Shown piece by piece: positions 36,083-44,187 of a stretch of DNA of 64,000 bases. Made by a program: the position numbers and the translations under genes. How positions within the stretch are numbered: position 1 is the stretch's first letter; every line of letters starts with the position of its first letter. Where the stretch lies: NCBI GenBank assembly GCA_049322795.1, contig JBMOQH010000016.1:62001-126000 (forward strand), given 5' to 3'. Under the pieces are notes generated by a model. That model was not told where the DNA came from and ran no database searches. It saw nothing but the letters and a program-made list of their open reading frames with translations. The DNA is from Immundisolibacter sp049322795 (GTDB lineage Bacteria > Pseudomonadota > Gammaproteobacteria > Immundisolibacterales > Immundisolibacteraceae).

Positions 36083-37258
36083 CTATTTGCATGTGCAGGC
36101 TTTGATGGCTTCGTCGGTAAGACCGTACCAGACATTGTTAATCGGATTGGCAAAAGGCGAATTCGGGCCTTGCATCTAACCAGTCCCCTCGCCAAAGTTG
36201 TTGGCAACACCGCCGTCAACCGTTCGAGCGACATAGCCAGGAAACAACGGGTGACCCGGTATCGTGACATTCACAATGACCGGCGAGCCGTTGTAGGACG
36301 TCGAGTAACTTACCACAGGACTGGACTTGAATGGAGCAGCCCAACCAGGGCTCGCGTTGTTGGCAGTTCCCGCCAGCGTTGCAGGTTTCGGAGAACCAGG
36401 TGTCGGGTGATTTCTGAAATAGTCTTCGATGCATTTCTTATCAATGCCCGGCGGCAAATTGACCCATTTGTTGTAGTAGTGGTAATTCGAATCTCCTGGC
36501 TTCATGGAGCTCGGCCAACCACTGGGCTGCGGGAAACGGATCTGGGGACCGCCCGGCACATTGCAGGAAACGCTTCCATTTTGAGCCGTGCATTCAAGGC
36601 CGAGTGGGTCCATGAAACTCAGTGGATTCCCACCGACATAGCTGTAGGTGTTCAATCCTCCCGCCAGCCCGATCGGGTCCGGGCTCAGGTAGCGCCCGGT
36701 GCTGGGGTCATAGTAGCGCGCCTGGTTGTAGTGCAGGCCGGATTCGGGGTCGAAGTATTGGCCGGGGTAGCGCAGGTTGACGGTGATGGATTGCCCGTCG
36801 CCGTCAGGGTCTTCGTCGGGCAGGCTGCTGCCAAAGGCGTCGGCCTCCCAGCGCCACACGACGGTGCCGGCTTCGTTTCGGGCGGCCCGCGGGGTGTTCA
36901 GGTGATCGGTCTCGAGGTACTGCACCCGGCGCGTCGGGCGGTGCTCGATCTGGGCAACGGGGGTGTCGTCCCGCCACAGGTAGCTGCGGATCGGGCCGCC
37001 GGCGTCGGTCTCGGCGAGCAGGTGATCGTTGCCGTCGTAGGTGTACAGCACGGTGGCCGCACCCTGCGGGGCGGCGGCGGTGGTCTCCTTGCGTGTGCGC
37101 CGGTGGCGGAACGACGTGTTGCGACCGGTCCCGGTGGCGCCGATGCCAGCCGGCGCTGCCCGGCGCCCCAGGCGTGGACGCGCGCCGTCGTCGGTGAGGT
37201 TGCCGGTCAACGTCATGCTGGACGGTGCCATGGGCGCTTCGCGAATTCGGGTGCTCAT
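36083..37258 (-). pseudogene. Orphan RHS core–toxin module with an in-frame amber codon
   Basis: The reading frame opens at 37258 with about 48 residues unrelated to RHS, then becomes RHS core from RTRKETTAAAPQGAATVLYT (about 37114) to GRYLSPDPIGLAGG and NPLSFMDPLGL. The toxin domain follows: DSNYHYYNKWVNLPPG, VVSYSTSYNGSPVIVNVTIP, GHPLFPGYVARTVDGGVANN, FGEGTG, then TAG at 36176–36178. The same frame continues with MQGPNSPFANPINNVWYGLT and DEAIKACTCK to a TAG at 36083–36085. The continuation fits the domain, so the TAG looks like a single nonsense change within an otherwise intact toxin. Toxin activity is unknown. No signal peptide or IPTL segment is present. Confidence 0.7.
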
Positions 37259-37272
37259 GAGACAAGATTCCC

Positions 37273-37312
37273 GGGTTACGCCGCTGCGCGGCTAACCCAG
37301 GCTACGCTTGCT
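37273..37312. repeat. Palindromic repeat, copy 2
   Basis: GGGTTACGCCGCTGCGCGGC then TAACCCAGGCTACGCTTGCT, one base different from 35344–35383. It separates the immunity gene of the intact RHS (37320–38045) from the orphan module. See the first copy for the hairpin. Confidence 0.65.
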
Positions 37313-37319
37313 ACTTTGT

Positions 37320-38045
37320 TCAGGGTTTGAGGTCTTGCAGCACCTCCGCACACGCCTCCTTCTCCTTCAGTGAGGCGGTAGCGCATATCTTACCGAACTT
37401 ATCCCGTAGCTGCGGTAGCTCGTCGGCGTACAGCTCAGCCATTCGCTTGACCGAAGATCGGTACGGCTGAATTTGCGGCCAGTGGGCAACCACGAGTTGA
37501 GGCCGTCCCTTGAACAGGGCCAGTAGCTTGTCGGCGATGTACTGACCGTACTCCCCATCTGCGTAGCGGTCGATTTTGAGCAGCCGATCCAACGCCATCG
37601 CTGGCTCGGCATCGATAAGCAGATAGAGCTGATCGATGTAGGAGGCCGCTATCCCGCTTGGGAATTGAGCCATGATCGTCTGACTTGGCTGACGTAGCAA
37701 CAGAGCATCCCACTTCCACAGCCAATTCACCTCGTCTCTTTCCTGTGGCGTATCCGAGAGGAATCGCTTTGGGTTTTCTTTCTTCCCGCCGATAAAGGTC
37801 AACAGTGAGCACACCGGTCGAGTAACAACGGGCTGGGCCGCACTAGCGCAACACTTTTCAAGCCCTCGCAGATCGTTCTTCTCTGCCAGTGTTAGAAGTG
37901 TGGCGATGTAATCACGATAGGCTCTTTCCATTGCGCCCTTGTCTGCCGACGACGAAGCAGCTGGAAGACGACATGCTGACTGATCAGCACAGGCAGCGCC
38001 AGACAGCAGTAGCCCCAGGAGCCAGACTACATGTGCCGGTCGCAT
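37320..38045 (-). CDS. Exported immunity-like protein of the intact RHS toxin
   Basis: 241 residues from the ATG at 38045; a GTG at 38051 is also possible and would overlap the RHS stop. A signal peptide (MRPAHVVWLLGLLLSGAACA) is followed by a soluble helical protein, probably periplasmic, with paired cysteines (GLEKCCASA, VTRPVCSLL, KICATASLKEKEACAEV). No family recognised. It follows the RHS gene with essentially no gap and has lower GC. Export to the periplasm matches the expected site of action of the L,D-transpeptidase-like toxin upstream, supporting an immunity role. Confidence 0.65.
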   Translation of the reverse strand: MRPAHVVWLLGLLLSGAACADQSACRLPAASSSADKGAMERAYRDYIATLLTLAEKNDLRGLEKCCASAAQPVVTRPVCSLLTFIGGKKENPKRFLSDTPQERDEVNWLWKWDALLLRQPSQTIMAQFPSGIAASYIDQLYLLIDAEPAMALDRLLKIDRYADGEYGQYIADKLLALFKGRPQLVVAHWPQIQPYRSSVKRMAELYADELPQLRDKFGKICATASLKEKEACAEVLQDLKP

Positions 38046-38047
38046 CG

Positions 38048-41000
38048 TCACCTCACCGTGATGTCGGTAAGCGGATCACTTGCATGAACGTCTCTTAGCC
38101 GCTCCATGCAGGGGTCATCGGTGCGGACGCAGCCGAGGGTTGGCGAACTCGGGCCTTGACGACCGGAGTGGACGCCCATGCCACTGCGCCCGGGTACATC
38201 GAAGACGTATATCCCGTGTGATCCGTAGGGACCGGTGGGTCCGCTTTCCGGGTGTGGGTTGTAGTGAGAGTACGGGTAGTTGCCGCTCGGCCATGGCCCG
38301 TTGCTGCTGCGCGTTGTGTTATTGGCCGCAGCACAGCAGAACAGGAGGTTGCCGTTCCTGTCGTATACGCACATCGAGCCGGTAGTTCTATCGAACGACA
38401 AGCTCGACAGCCCGTTCGGGTCAATCCAGCGAAGAGGATTGGCCGCCGTGTAGAGGTAAGGATTCAGCTCAAGCGGAGGACGCGTCGAAGCTGCCGAGAA
38501 AGTCACACCGTACTGACGGAGCAGTTCGGTTGCGCGCATGCGGATAATCTCTCCTGCCGCATGCTCGCCCACGCTTACGGGGTCCGGACTCAGATAGCGG
38601 CCCGTCTTCGGATCGTAGTAGCGATGCCAATTTTGATGGAGCGCCGTCTCCTGATCGTAGTACTGGCCCGCAAAACGCAGGTTGACCGTGGTGGGTTGCC
38701 CGTCGCCGTCAGGGTCTTCGTCGGGCAGGCTGCTGCCAAAGGCGTCGGCCTCCCAGCGCCAGACGCGGGCGCCGGCTTCGTTTCTGGCCGCCCGCGGGGT
38801 GTTCAGGTGATCGGCCTCCAGGTACAGCACTTTTCGGGTCGGGCGGTGCTCGATCTGCGCCACCGGCACGTCGTCCCGCCAGACGTAGCTGCGGATCGGG
38901 CCGCCGGCATCGGTCTCGGCCAGCAGGTGGTCGTTGCCGTCGTAGGTGTACAGCACGGTGGCCGCACCCTGCGGGGCGGCGGCGGTGGTCTCCTTGCGCG
39001 TGCGCCGGTGGCGGGCGTCGTAGCGGTAGGTGGCGAGCAGGGTTGCGGACAGGCGGACGGTCTTGAGGCGCCCGGCGCCGTCCCAGGTGTAGGTGAAGCC
39101 GCCCTGGGCGGTGGTGTGGCCGGCGCCGTCGAGCGTGACCGGCCCCTGCGGGCGGCTGGTCTGGCGGTTGCTGGCCGGGGCGTAGGCGTAGCTGCCGGCG
39201 CGGTCGCCGGTGCGGTTGCCATTGGCGTCGTAGCCGAAGCTCTGGGTGATCACCGGGCCCTGCTCGCGGGTGAGGCGGTCGAGGGCATCGTAGCTGAAGG
39301 TGGTGGTGCCGAGGTCCGGCGCGCTGCGGGTCAGGACGTTGCCGTTGCTGTCGTAGGTGTAGCTGGCGTCGCTGGCGCGGGCGTCGGGCAGCAGTCCGAG
39401 CATGCCCGCCAGCACGGGTAGCAGCCAGCCGGCCAGGCTGGACCCTCGGCTGCGCCGCGCCAGGATGATCAGCAGCACGCCGCCGAGCAGGAGTGCGCCC
39501 CACTCGCCGAGCGTCGGGATGTCGTCGCCGCCGTTGTCGGCACTGCCGCTGCCGCCGCTGTGGGTCTGGGCCGTGCGCTGGCCGTCGGCGTCGTAGGTGG
39601 TGGTTTCGGTCACGCCGTTGCTCAAGGTCTGCCCGGTCAGCGCGCCGGCGGCGTCGTAGCCGATGCCCTGCGCCAGGGTCTCGGTGGCACTGGCCAGCGC
39701 GGTGACCCGGCCGGCCGCGTCGCGCGTCAGGCTCAGGCGCTCGCCGCTCGGCAGGGCGGTGGCCAGCAGCCGCCCGGCGCCGTCCAGGGTGTAGTCGGTG
39801 ACCAGGGTCACGCCGGCCTCGGTGCGGGTCTCGCGGATCACGCGCCCCTGCGCGTCGTAGGCGTAGGTGGTCTGCCCGGCGCTGTCCTGCACCTGGCACA
39901 GCCGGCCGCTGCCGAGGCTGCAGCCGGGCGCGGCGTCGTAGGTGTAGGCCACCGTCTCGCCGCTGCTCCAGGTCTCGGTCAGCGGGCGGTTCAGGGCGTC
40001 GTAGGTGGCGGTGACGCTGACGCCGCGGGCATCGGTGCGGGTCAGGACGTTGCCGGCCGCGTCGTGGGTGGCGCCGGTGGTGCCCCGGTCGGGGCTTTGC
40101 TCCTGGGTCAGGTTGCCCAGACCATCGTAGGTATAGACGGTGGCGGCGCCGTTGGGGGCGGTGAGGCCGGTGACGCGGTCCTGACGGTCGTAGCTGAGTG
40201 CGGTCAGGCCGGCGAGCGCGTCGGTGACCTGCGTGAGGCGGTGGCGGGCGTCGTACGCCTGGCCGGTGGGCTGCGCCTTGGGGTCGGTGATGCCGGTGGG
40301 GTTGCCCTGGGCGTCGTAGGCGTATTGGGTGGTCTGCCCGGCGGCGCCGATGCGTGTGTGCAGCCGGCCGAGCGCGTCGAACTGGCGCGTGCGGCGGCGC
40401 GCGACGCTGCCGTCGGGGTTGCGCCAGGTCTCGCCCACGGCATGGCCGGCCGCGTCCAGGGTGTAGACGATGCGGTTGCCGGCCGCGTCGGCGACCTCGA
40501 TGAGCCGTCCGGCGCCGTCGTCGGTGTAGGCCGCGAAGCTGCCGTCCGCCAGGGTGACGCGGGTCAGGTGCCCGGCGGCGTCGTAGCCGAACGCGGTGGT
40601 GGCCCCGGCGGTGGTGACGGACCCCAGCCGGCCGCGCGCGTCGTAGGCGTGGACGGTAGTGACGCCGTTGGGGTCCACCGCCTCGCGCAGCCGCCCGGCG
40701 CCGTCGTAGCGGGTCAAGTTGGTGGCCTGGCCCAGCGCGTTGGTGACGCGCATCAGGTCCCCGCGCCGGTGGTCGGCGGTGGTGTCGGCGTAGTAGGCGT
40801 AGGTGGTGACGTCGGTCACGTCGGTGCGCGGACCGTCCACGGTCAGCAACTGGCCGTCGGCGTTCCAGGTGTGGGTCCACACGCGCGGCGTGCCGGTCAG
40901 CGTGGCGGCGAAGCCCTGGCTGCCGTCGGCGTCGGTGGTGGCCTGCTCGGTGCGGGTCAGCACGTTGCCTTCGGCGTCGTAGGTGAAGCTGATGCGCCGG

Positions 41001-42535
41001 CCCGGCTCGGCGTGGCGCAGCGGCAGCCGGAAGGTCGCGTGCCACTCGGTGCCGAGGGTGCGCGTGACGCCGGCCACCGTCGTGCCCGGACAGGCCGCCC
41101 CGGACAGGCCTTCCACGCGCCGGGTTTCGAGGTTGCGCGCCAGGTCGTACGTGGAGCAGGTCAGGTTGCCGTTGAAGTCGCGCCGGGCAGTGACGTTGCC
41201 GTTGGCGTCCCGGGTCAGGGTCTGGGCGGTGTCGCCGCAGCCGCTGCTGCAGGGCTGCGACAGGCCAGCCAGGCGCGCCACCTGCTGCTGCACGACAAAG
41301 CTGTAGGCGCGCACGGTGCCCAGCGGGTCGGTGATCCGGGTGCTGCCGTCGGCCTGGTAGGCGAGCGTGTAGGCGTCCACGTCGCCGGCCCGGCGCGAGC
41401 CGGTGGCGCGGCCGTCGGGCGCGTAGGTCCAGGTGGATGCGCGCACGCCGCGCTCGTCGGTGAGGCCGGTGAGCGCGTGCGGCAGGTCGGCGCCGCCGGT
41501 GTGGGCGGCTTCGTTGTAGTGGTAGTTGCGCGTGACCGCGCCGGGGTAGGTGACGCTCGCCAGCTTGCCGGCGGCGTCGTAGGCGTAGCCGAGCGCCTGC
41601 CCGTCCGGTGCGACAAGACCCGCCAGACGGCCCTGCGCGTCGTAGGTGAAGTCGAGCGCCTGGCCGTAGCTGTGCGTGACGCGCGTGAGCCGGCTCGCCC
41701 CCTGGGCAATCGTGTAGGCAAGCGTGTGGCTCAGCCCGGCGCGGTCGCGCACCGACGCCAGCACGCCATCGGGGCCGTAGGTCTCGACCCGGTCGTCGGG
41801 CAGGGTGAGGGTCCAGTTGGCGCCGGCCTGGGCCAGGCGTTCGAGCACGTCGGCCTGGCTCGCCCAGGCGCTGCCGTTCCAGGTGTACGTGAGCACGCGC
41901 CCGTCCGGGCGCACGGCGCGCACGCGGCTGAGCGTGCCGGCGTTGTCGGAGATGACCAGCACGCCGGCGTAGGCGTGGCGCCAGCCGCTGCCCAGCGCCG
42001 TGGCGGTGAAGTCGCGGCTGTTGTAGTGGCGCTCGAAACGCAGCGGAAAGCTGCCCGCGCCCTCGAAGTCCGGCTCGCGCTGGTACTTGTTGCCCGACGC
42101 GCCATGGATGGGGTTGGTGCCGTTGGCGCCGGCCGGGCAGTTGGGGCCGAACGCCCCCTTGGGCGCGCCACACTGGCCGGTTTCAGGGTCCAGGTAGCCG
42201 GCCAGCGCGCAGGCGTCCGGCCCGCCGGTGCGGATGTGCAGGAAATCGTAGAACAGGTCGGCGGTGAAGAACGGCCGCCGCTCCTCGATCACGAACCGGC
42301 ACTGCGACTCGCCGTCGGTGTACTCGTTGGCGAAGGCCCATACCAGCGTGTACTGGCGCGTCGGGTTCACCGCCCGCAGCCGTGCCAGCTCCGGCTGCGC
42401 CTCGCCGAGCGAACAGGCTTCGTCCGCAGTGCGCCAATGATCAGGGGGCGTACCGCTGTCCGGCCACTGGTAGGCGGCGTGGACGGACGCGCTCAGGCAG
42501 GCAAGTACCAGAACGAGACGCGATATGCGGCGCAT
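38048..42535 (-). CDS. Full-length RHS-repeat toxin with signal peptide, internal IPTL sorting segment and L,D-transpeptidase-like C-terminus
   Basis: 1495 residues from the ATG at 42535, which has GGGAGGA just upstream; a longer opening to 42616 lacks this. Residues 1–20 are a Sec signal peptide (RLVLVLACLSASVHA). A DUF6531-like segment lies near 138–205 (NPIHGASGNKYQREPDFEGA), then YD repeats to about 985. Residues 1004–1057 hold IPTLGEWG, a hydrophobic helix, RRSRG, a second hydrophobic stretch and ARASDA. The RHS core continues to GRYLSPDPVSVGEH and NPLRWIDPNGL. The last ~118 residues (GPTGPYGSHGIYVFDVPG, GVHSGRQG, LGCVRTDDP) resemble YkuD-type L,D-transpeptidases with a His and a Cys in the expected order. 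No PAAR or VgrG part is seen. It is divergent from exosortase H and followed by its immunity gene. Confidence 0.9.
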   Translation of the reverse strand: MRRISRLVLVLACLSASVHAAYQWPDSGTPPDHWRTADEACSLGEAQPELARLRAVNPTRQYTLVWAFANEYTDGESQCRFVIEERRPFFTADLFYDFLHIRTGGPDACALAGYLDPETGQCGAPKGAFGPNCPAGANGTNPIHGASGNKYQREPDFEGAGSFPLRFERHYNSRDFTATALGSGWRHAYAGVLVISDNAGTLSRVRAVRPDGRVLTYTWNGSAWASQADVLERLAQAGANWTLTLPDDRVETYGPDGVLASVRDRAGLSHTLAYTIAQGASRLTRVTHSYGQALDFTYDAQGRLAGLVAPDGQALGYAYDAAGKLASVTYPGAVTRNYHYNEAAHTGGADLPHALTGLTDERGVRASTWTYAPDGRATGSRRAGDVDAYTLAYQADGSTRITDPLGTVRAYSFVVQQQVARLAGLSQPCSSGCGDTAQTLTRDANGNVTARRDFNGNLTCSTYDLARNLETRRVEGLSGAACPGTTVAGVTRTLGTEWHATFRLPLRHAEPGRRISFTYDAEGNVLTRTEQATTDADGSQGFAATLTGTPRVWTHTWNADGQLLTVDGPRTDVTDVTTYAYYADTTADHRRGDLMRVTNALGQATNLTRYDGAGRLREAVDPNGVTTVHAYDARGRLGSVTTAGATTAFGYDAAGHLTRVTLADGSFAAYTDDGAGRLIEVADAAGNRIVYTLDAAGHAVGETWRNPDGSVARRRTRQFDALGRLHTRIGAAGQTTQYAYDAQGNPTGITDPKAQPTGQAYDARHRLTQVTDALAGLTALSYDRQDRVTGLTAPNGAATVYTYDGLGNLTQEQSPDRGTTGATHDAAGNVLTRTDARGVSVTATYDALNRPLTETWSSGETVAYTYDAAPGCSLGSGRLCQVQDSAGQTTYAYDAQGRVIRETRTEAGVTLVTDYTLDGAGRLLATALPSGERLSLTRDAAGRVTALASATETLAQGIGYDAAGALTGQTLSNGVTETTTYDADGQRTAQTHSGGSGSADNGGDDIPTLGEWGALLLGGVLLIILARRSRGSSLAGWLLPVLAGMLGLLPDARASDASYTYDSNGNVLTRSAPDLGTTTFSYDALDRLTREQGPVITQSFGYDANGNRTGDRAGSYAYAPASNRQTSRPQGPVTLDGAGHTTAQGGFTYTWDGAGRLKTVRLSATLLATYRYDARHRRTRKETTAAAPQGAATVLYTYDGNDHLLAETDAGGPIRSYVWRDDVPVAQIEHRPTRKVLYLEADHLNTPRAARNEAGARVWRWEADAFGSSLPDEDPDGDGQPTTVNLRFAGQYYDQETALHQNWHRYYDPKTGRYLSPDPVSVGEHAAGEIIRMRATELLRQYGVTFSAASTRPPLELNPYLYTAANPLRWIDPNGLSSLSFDRTTGSMCVYDRNGNLLFCCAAANNTTRSSNGPWPSGNYPYSHYNPHPESGPTGPYGSHGIYVFDVPGRSGMGVHSGRQGPSSPTLGCVRTDDPCMERLRDVHASDPLTDITVR
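39365..39526 (-). other. Internal IPTL-CTERM-like sorting signal plus signal-peptide-like stretch
   Basis: Codes residues 1004–1057 of the intact RHS protein. DDIPTLGEWG is followed by a ~16-residue hydrophobic helix and LARRSRG: all three parts of the exosortase-H recognition tail (IPTLxxW, helix, basic cluster). Normally it is the last 25–30 residues of a protein; here 465 more residues follow. The next stretch (SSLAGWLLPVLAGMLGLLP then DARASDA) has the n-, h- and c-region of a signal peptide with an AxA-type site. The pair would form a membrane hairpin, leaving both RHS parts on the outside. Confidence 0.85.
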
Positions 42536-42724
42536 GAAGTCCTCCCTCGGTGCGCGGCCCGGGGGCTGGCTGCCGCCTTGCTCGGCCGCGGACACGGCGT
42601 GCAAATAGACACACACCTATGGCAGCCGCGTGACAGCCGCATCCCTGCGGCAGCCCGTCACGCGCCCCCGCCACGGGTTCTGTTAGCCTCGGGCGTGCTC
42701 AAACCTGGACGGAACCTGCGCCCC

Positions 42725-43237
42725 ATGCCTGCTTCCCTGAGCGCCCGCCCGGCCATGCATGTCGCGGGGCGGGCACTCGCCTTCCTGGCGCTGTTCGCGG
42801 CGCTCGATCTGGCTTACCTCGCGCTCAAGGAGCCTTGGCTCAAACCGCTTGCCATCGACCTGCTGACGGTGCGCCCGGCGGCCTGGCTGGCCGATGCACT
42901 GCTCGCGGTGCCAGTGCACGCGGACCGGCACCTGCTGCTCGCCGGCGGGCGGCGCATCTCGGTGCTGAACGGCTGCGAGGGCGTGGACGCGATGTTGCTG
43001 CTGCTGGCGGCCATCGTGGTGGCACCGGCGCGGTGGCGGGACAAGCTGTGGGGCGCCGGCCTCGGCCTGCCGCTGGTCTATCTCGCCAACCAGACACGCA
43101 TCGTGGCGCTGGTGTGGGCGCGCCTGGATATGCCGGCAGCCTTCGCGCTGGGACACGGCCTGCTCGGCCCGCTGGCCGTCACCACCGCGGCTGGGCTGTA
43201 TTTTCTGTGGTGGAGCGACCGGTGCCCGCACCGCTGA
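42725..43237 (+). CDS. xrtH: Exosortase H (IPTL-CTERM-specific)
   Basis: Membrane cysteine transpeptidase-like enzyme proposed to cleave and transfer proteins carrying an IPTL C-terminal tail. 170 residues with about five membrane spans (ALAFLALFAALDLAYLAL, AMLLLLAAIVVAP, GLGLPLVYLANQ, LLGPLAVTTAAGLYFLWW). The conserved residues are the Cys in LNGCEGVDAM (Cys84), the Arg in NQTRIVALVW (Arg125) and the His in LGHGLLGP (His144). The start ATG at 42725 matches the family length; an open frame reaching far upstream is only the antisense of the RHS gene. It is divergent from the RHS gene (189-bp shared promoter region), whose product holds an IPTL segment. Confidence 0.88.
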   Translation: MPASLSARPAMHVAGRALAFLALFAALDLAYLALKEPWLKPLAIDLLTVRPAAWLADALLAVPVHADRHLLLAGGRRISVLNGCEGVDAMLLLLAAIVVAPARWRDKLWGAGLGLPLVYLANQTRIVALVWARLDMPAAFALGHGLLGPLAVTTAAGLYFLWWSDRCPHR

Positions 43238-43872
43238 GGCGCCAGCGCGCCGCCACTCTGGCACGTGGCCTGACCACGGCCGCTGTGCTCGGCGCAACGG
43301 CCGCGTGGTGGGGGCCAGCCTGGTGCGCGGTGCTCGCGCCGCTGATCGAGGCCGCGCTCGCAGTCATCACACCGTCCTGGGACACGGTGCGGGTCGCGCT
43401 CGCCAGCGACGGCGATCAGGCCGTGCTGACGGCCCTTTTCTCGACCGTGCACGGCTTCGCGTATCACGGCTTCGCCGTGCCACCCGGCGTGTGGGTGCGG
43501 ACGCAGACGCTACAGGGCTACGCCTGGCAGCACCCGGTGATCCTGCTGACGCTGTGGGCGGCCTGGCCCATGCCAAATCCGGCCGCGCGGCTGCGGGCGG
43601 GCGCCATGCTGCTGGCGGCGATGGTGCCGGTGGCGGTGCTCGATCTTTCGCTCGCGCTGTACGGATCGCTCACCGACCTGATGCTGGCGGGCACGGCGCC
43701 AGCGCTGGCCGCACGCTCATTTCCGGTGCAGGCGATGCAGGTGCTGGAAGCCGGGGGGCGAGCGGCGCTTGCGCTGGCCGTCGGGGTGGGGCTCCTCGCC
43801 TCCCTGGCAAGCGCCTCGCGGCCGTCGCGCGTATCTCCGGGCGGCACGGCGGGCACGCGCATGCCGCGCTGA
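43222..43872 (+). CDS. Exosortase H-associated membrane protein
   Basis: 216 residues from a GTG at 43222 with GGAG six bases upstream, overlapping the end of xrtH by 16 bp. Several hydrophobic spans (GLTTAAVLGATAAWWGPAW, HPVILLTLWAAWPMP, AGAMLLAAMVPVAVLDLSLA, ALALAVGVGLLASLASA) with extracytoplasmic loops such as GFAYHGFAVPPGVWVRTQTL. Companion membrane genes of this type commonly follow xrtH. Role unknown; translational coupling suggests it acts with the exosortase. Confidence 0.75.
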   Translation: MPAPLRRQRAATLARGLTTAAVLGATAAWWGPAWCAVLAPLIEAALAVITPSWDTVRVALASDGDQAVLTALFSTVHGFAYHGFAVPPGVWVRTQTLQGYAWQHPVILLTLWAAWPMPNPAARLRAGAMLLAAMVPVAVLDLSLALYGSLTDLMLAGTAPALAARSFPVQAMQVLEAGGRAALALAVGVGLLASLASASRPSRVSPGGTAGTRMPR

Positions 43873-44187
43873 CGGGATGTTCAAAAAGAGGCTTTCCGAC
43901 CTTTTTTCAACTCGGCCCGTCGCGGCGCGTCCGCGACGGGCTCCGAGGATCGAGCCCGTGCGTGCCTGGTCTTCGCCGGCACGTGTTGTAGCGACGGGCT
44001 TGCCCGCGGGCCCGGGGTCGACTAAAACGTCCGCTGCGCAGGGCGCTGGCGGATCCACGGCCCCGCGCACTTGACCGTCACGCGTCCCGGCCGCACTGCA
44101 ATGAAAGCGCTGATCGAGTCGGCGCGTTCGGTTCGGGACGGAAAAAAACCGCCGAAGCCCCGGCATTGCCCACGAGGAGAACGCCCC
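43873..44187. repeat. Intergenic hairpin sequences after the exosortase pair
   Basis: No gene seen. GCCCGTCGCGG (43915–43925) pairs perfectly with CCGCGACGGGC (43931–43941) around five bases; no T-run follows, so it is not a clear terminator. GTAGCGACGGGCTTGCCCGC at about 43989–44008 resembles the REP sequences common in pseudomonads. Confidence 0.45.

Noticed and set aside
38048..42535. Type VI secretion delivery of the RHS protein
   Set aside because: No PAAR, VgrG, EagR or other type VI gene is in the window, and the protein starts with a Sec signal peptide.
39560..43237. 1225-codon plus-strand reading frame opposite the RHS gene and continuing into exosortase H
   Set aside because: The part before 42725 is rich in Gly/Val/Ala/Arg/Gln without family features and mirrors the GC-rich RHS codons; only the last 171 codons are the exosortase.
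43915..43941. Intrinsic terminator after the exosortase operon
   Set aside because: The perfect stem is not followed by a T-run on either strand, so it was kept only as a hairpin repeat.
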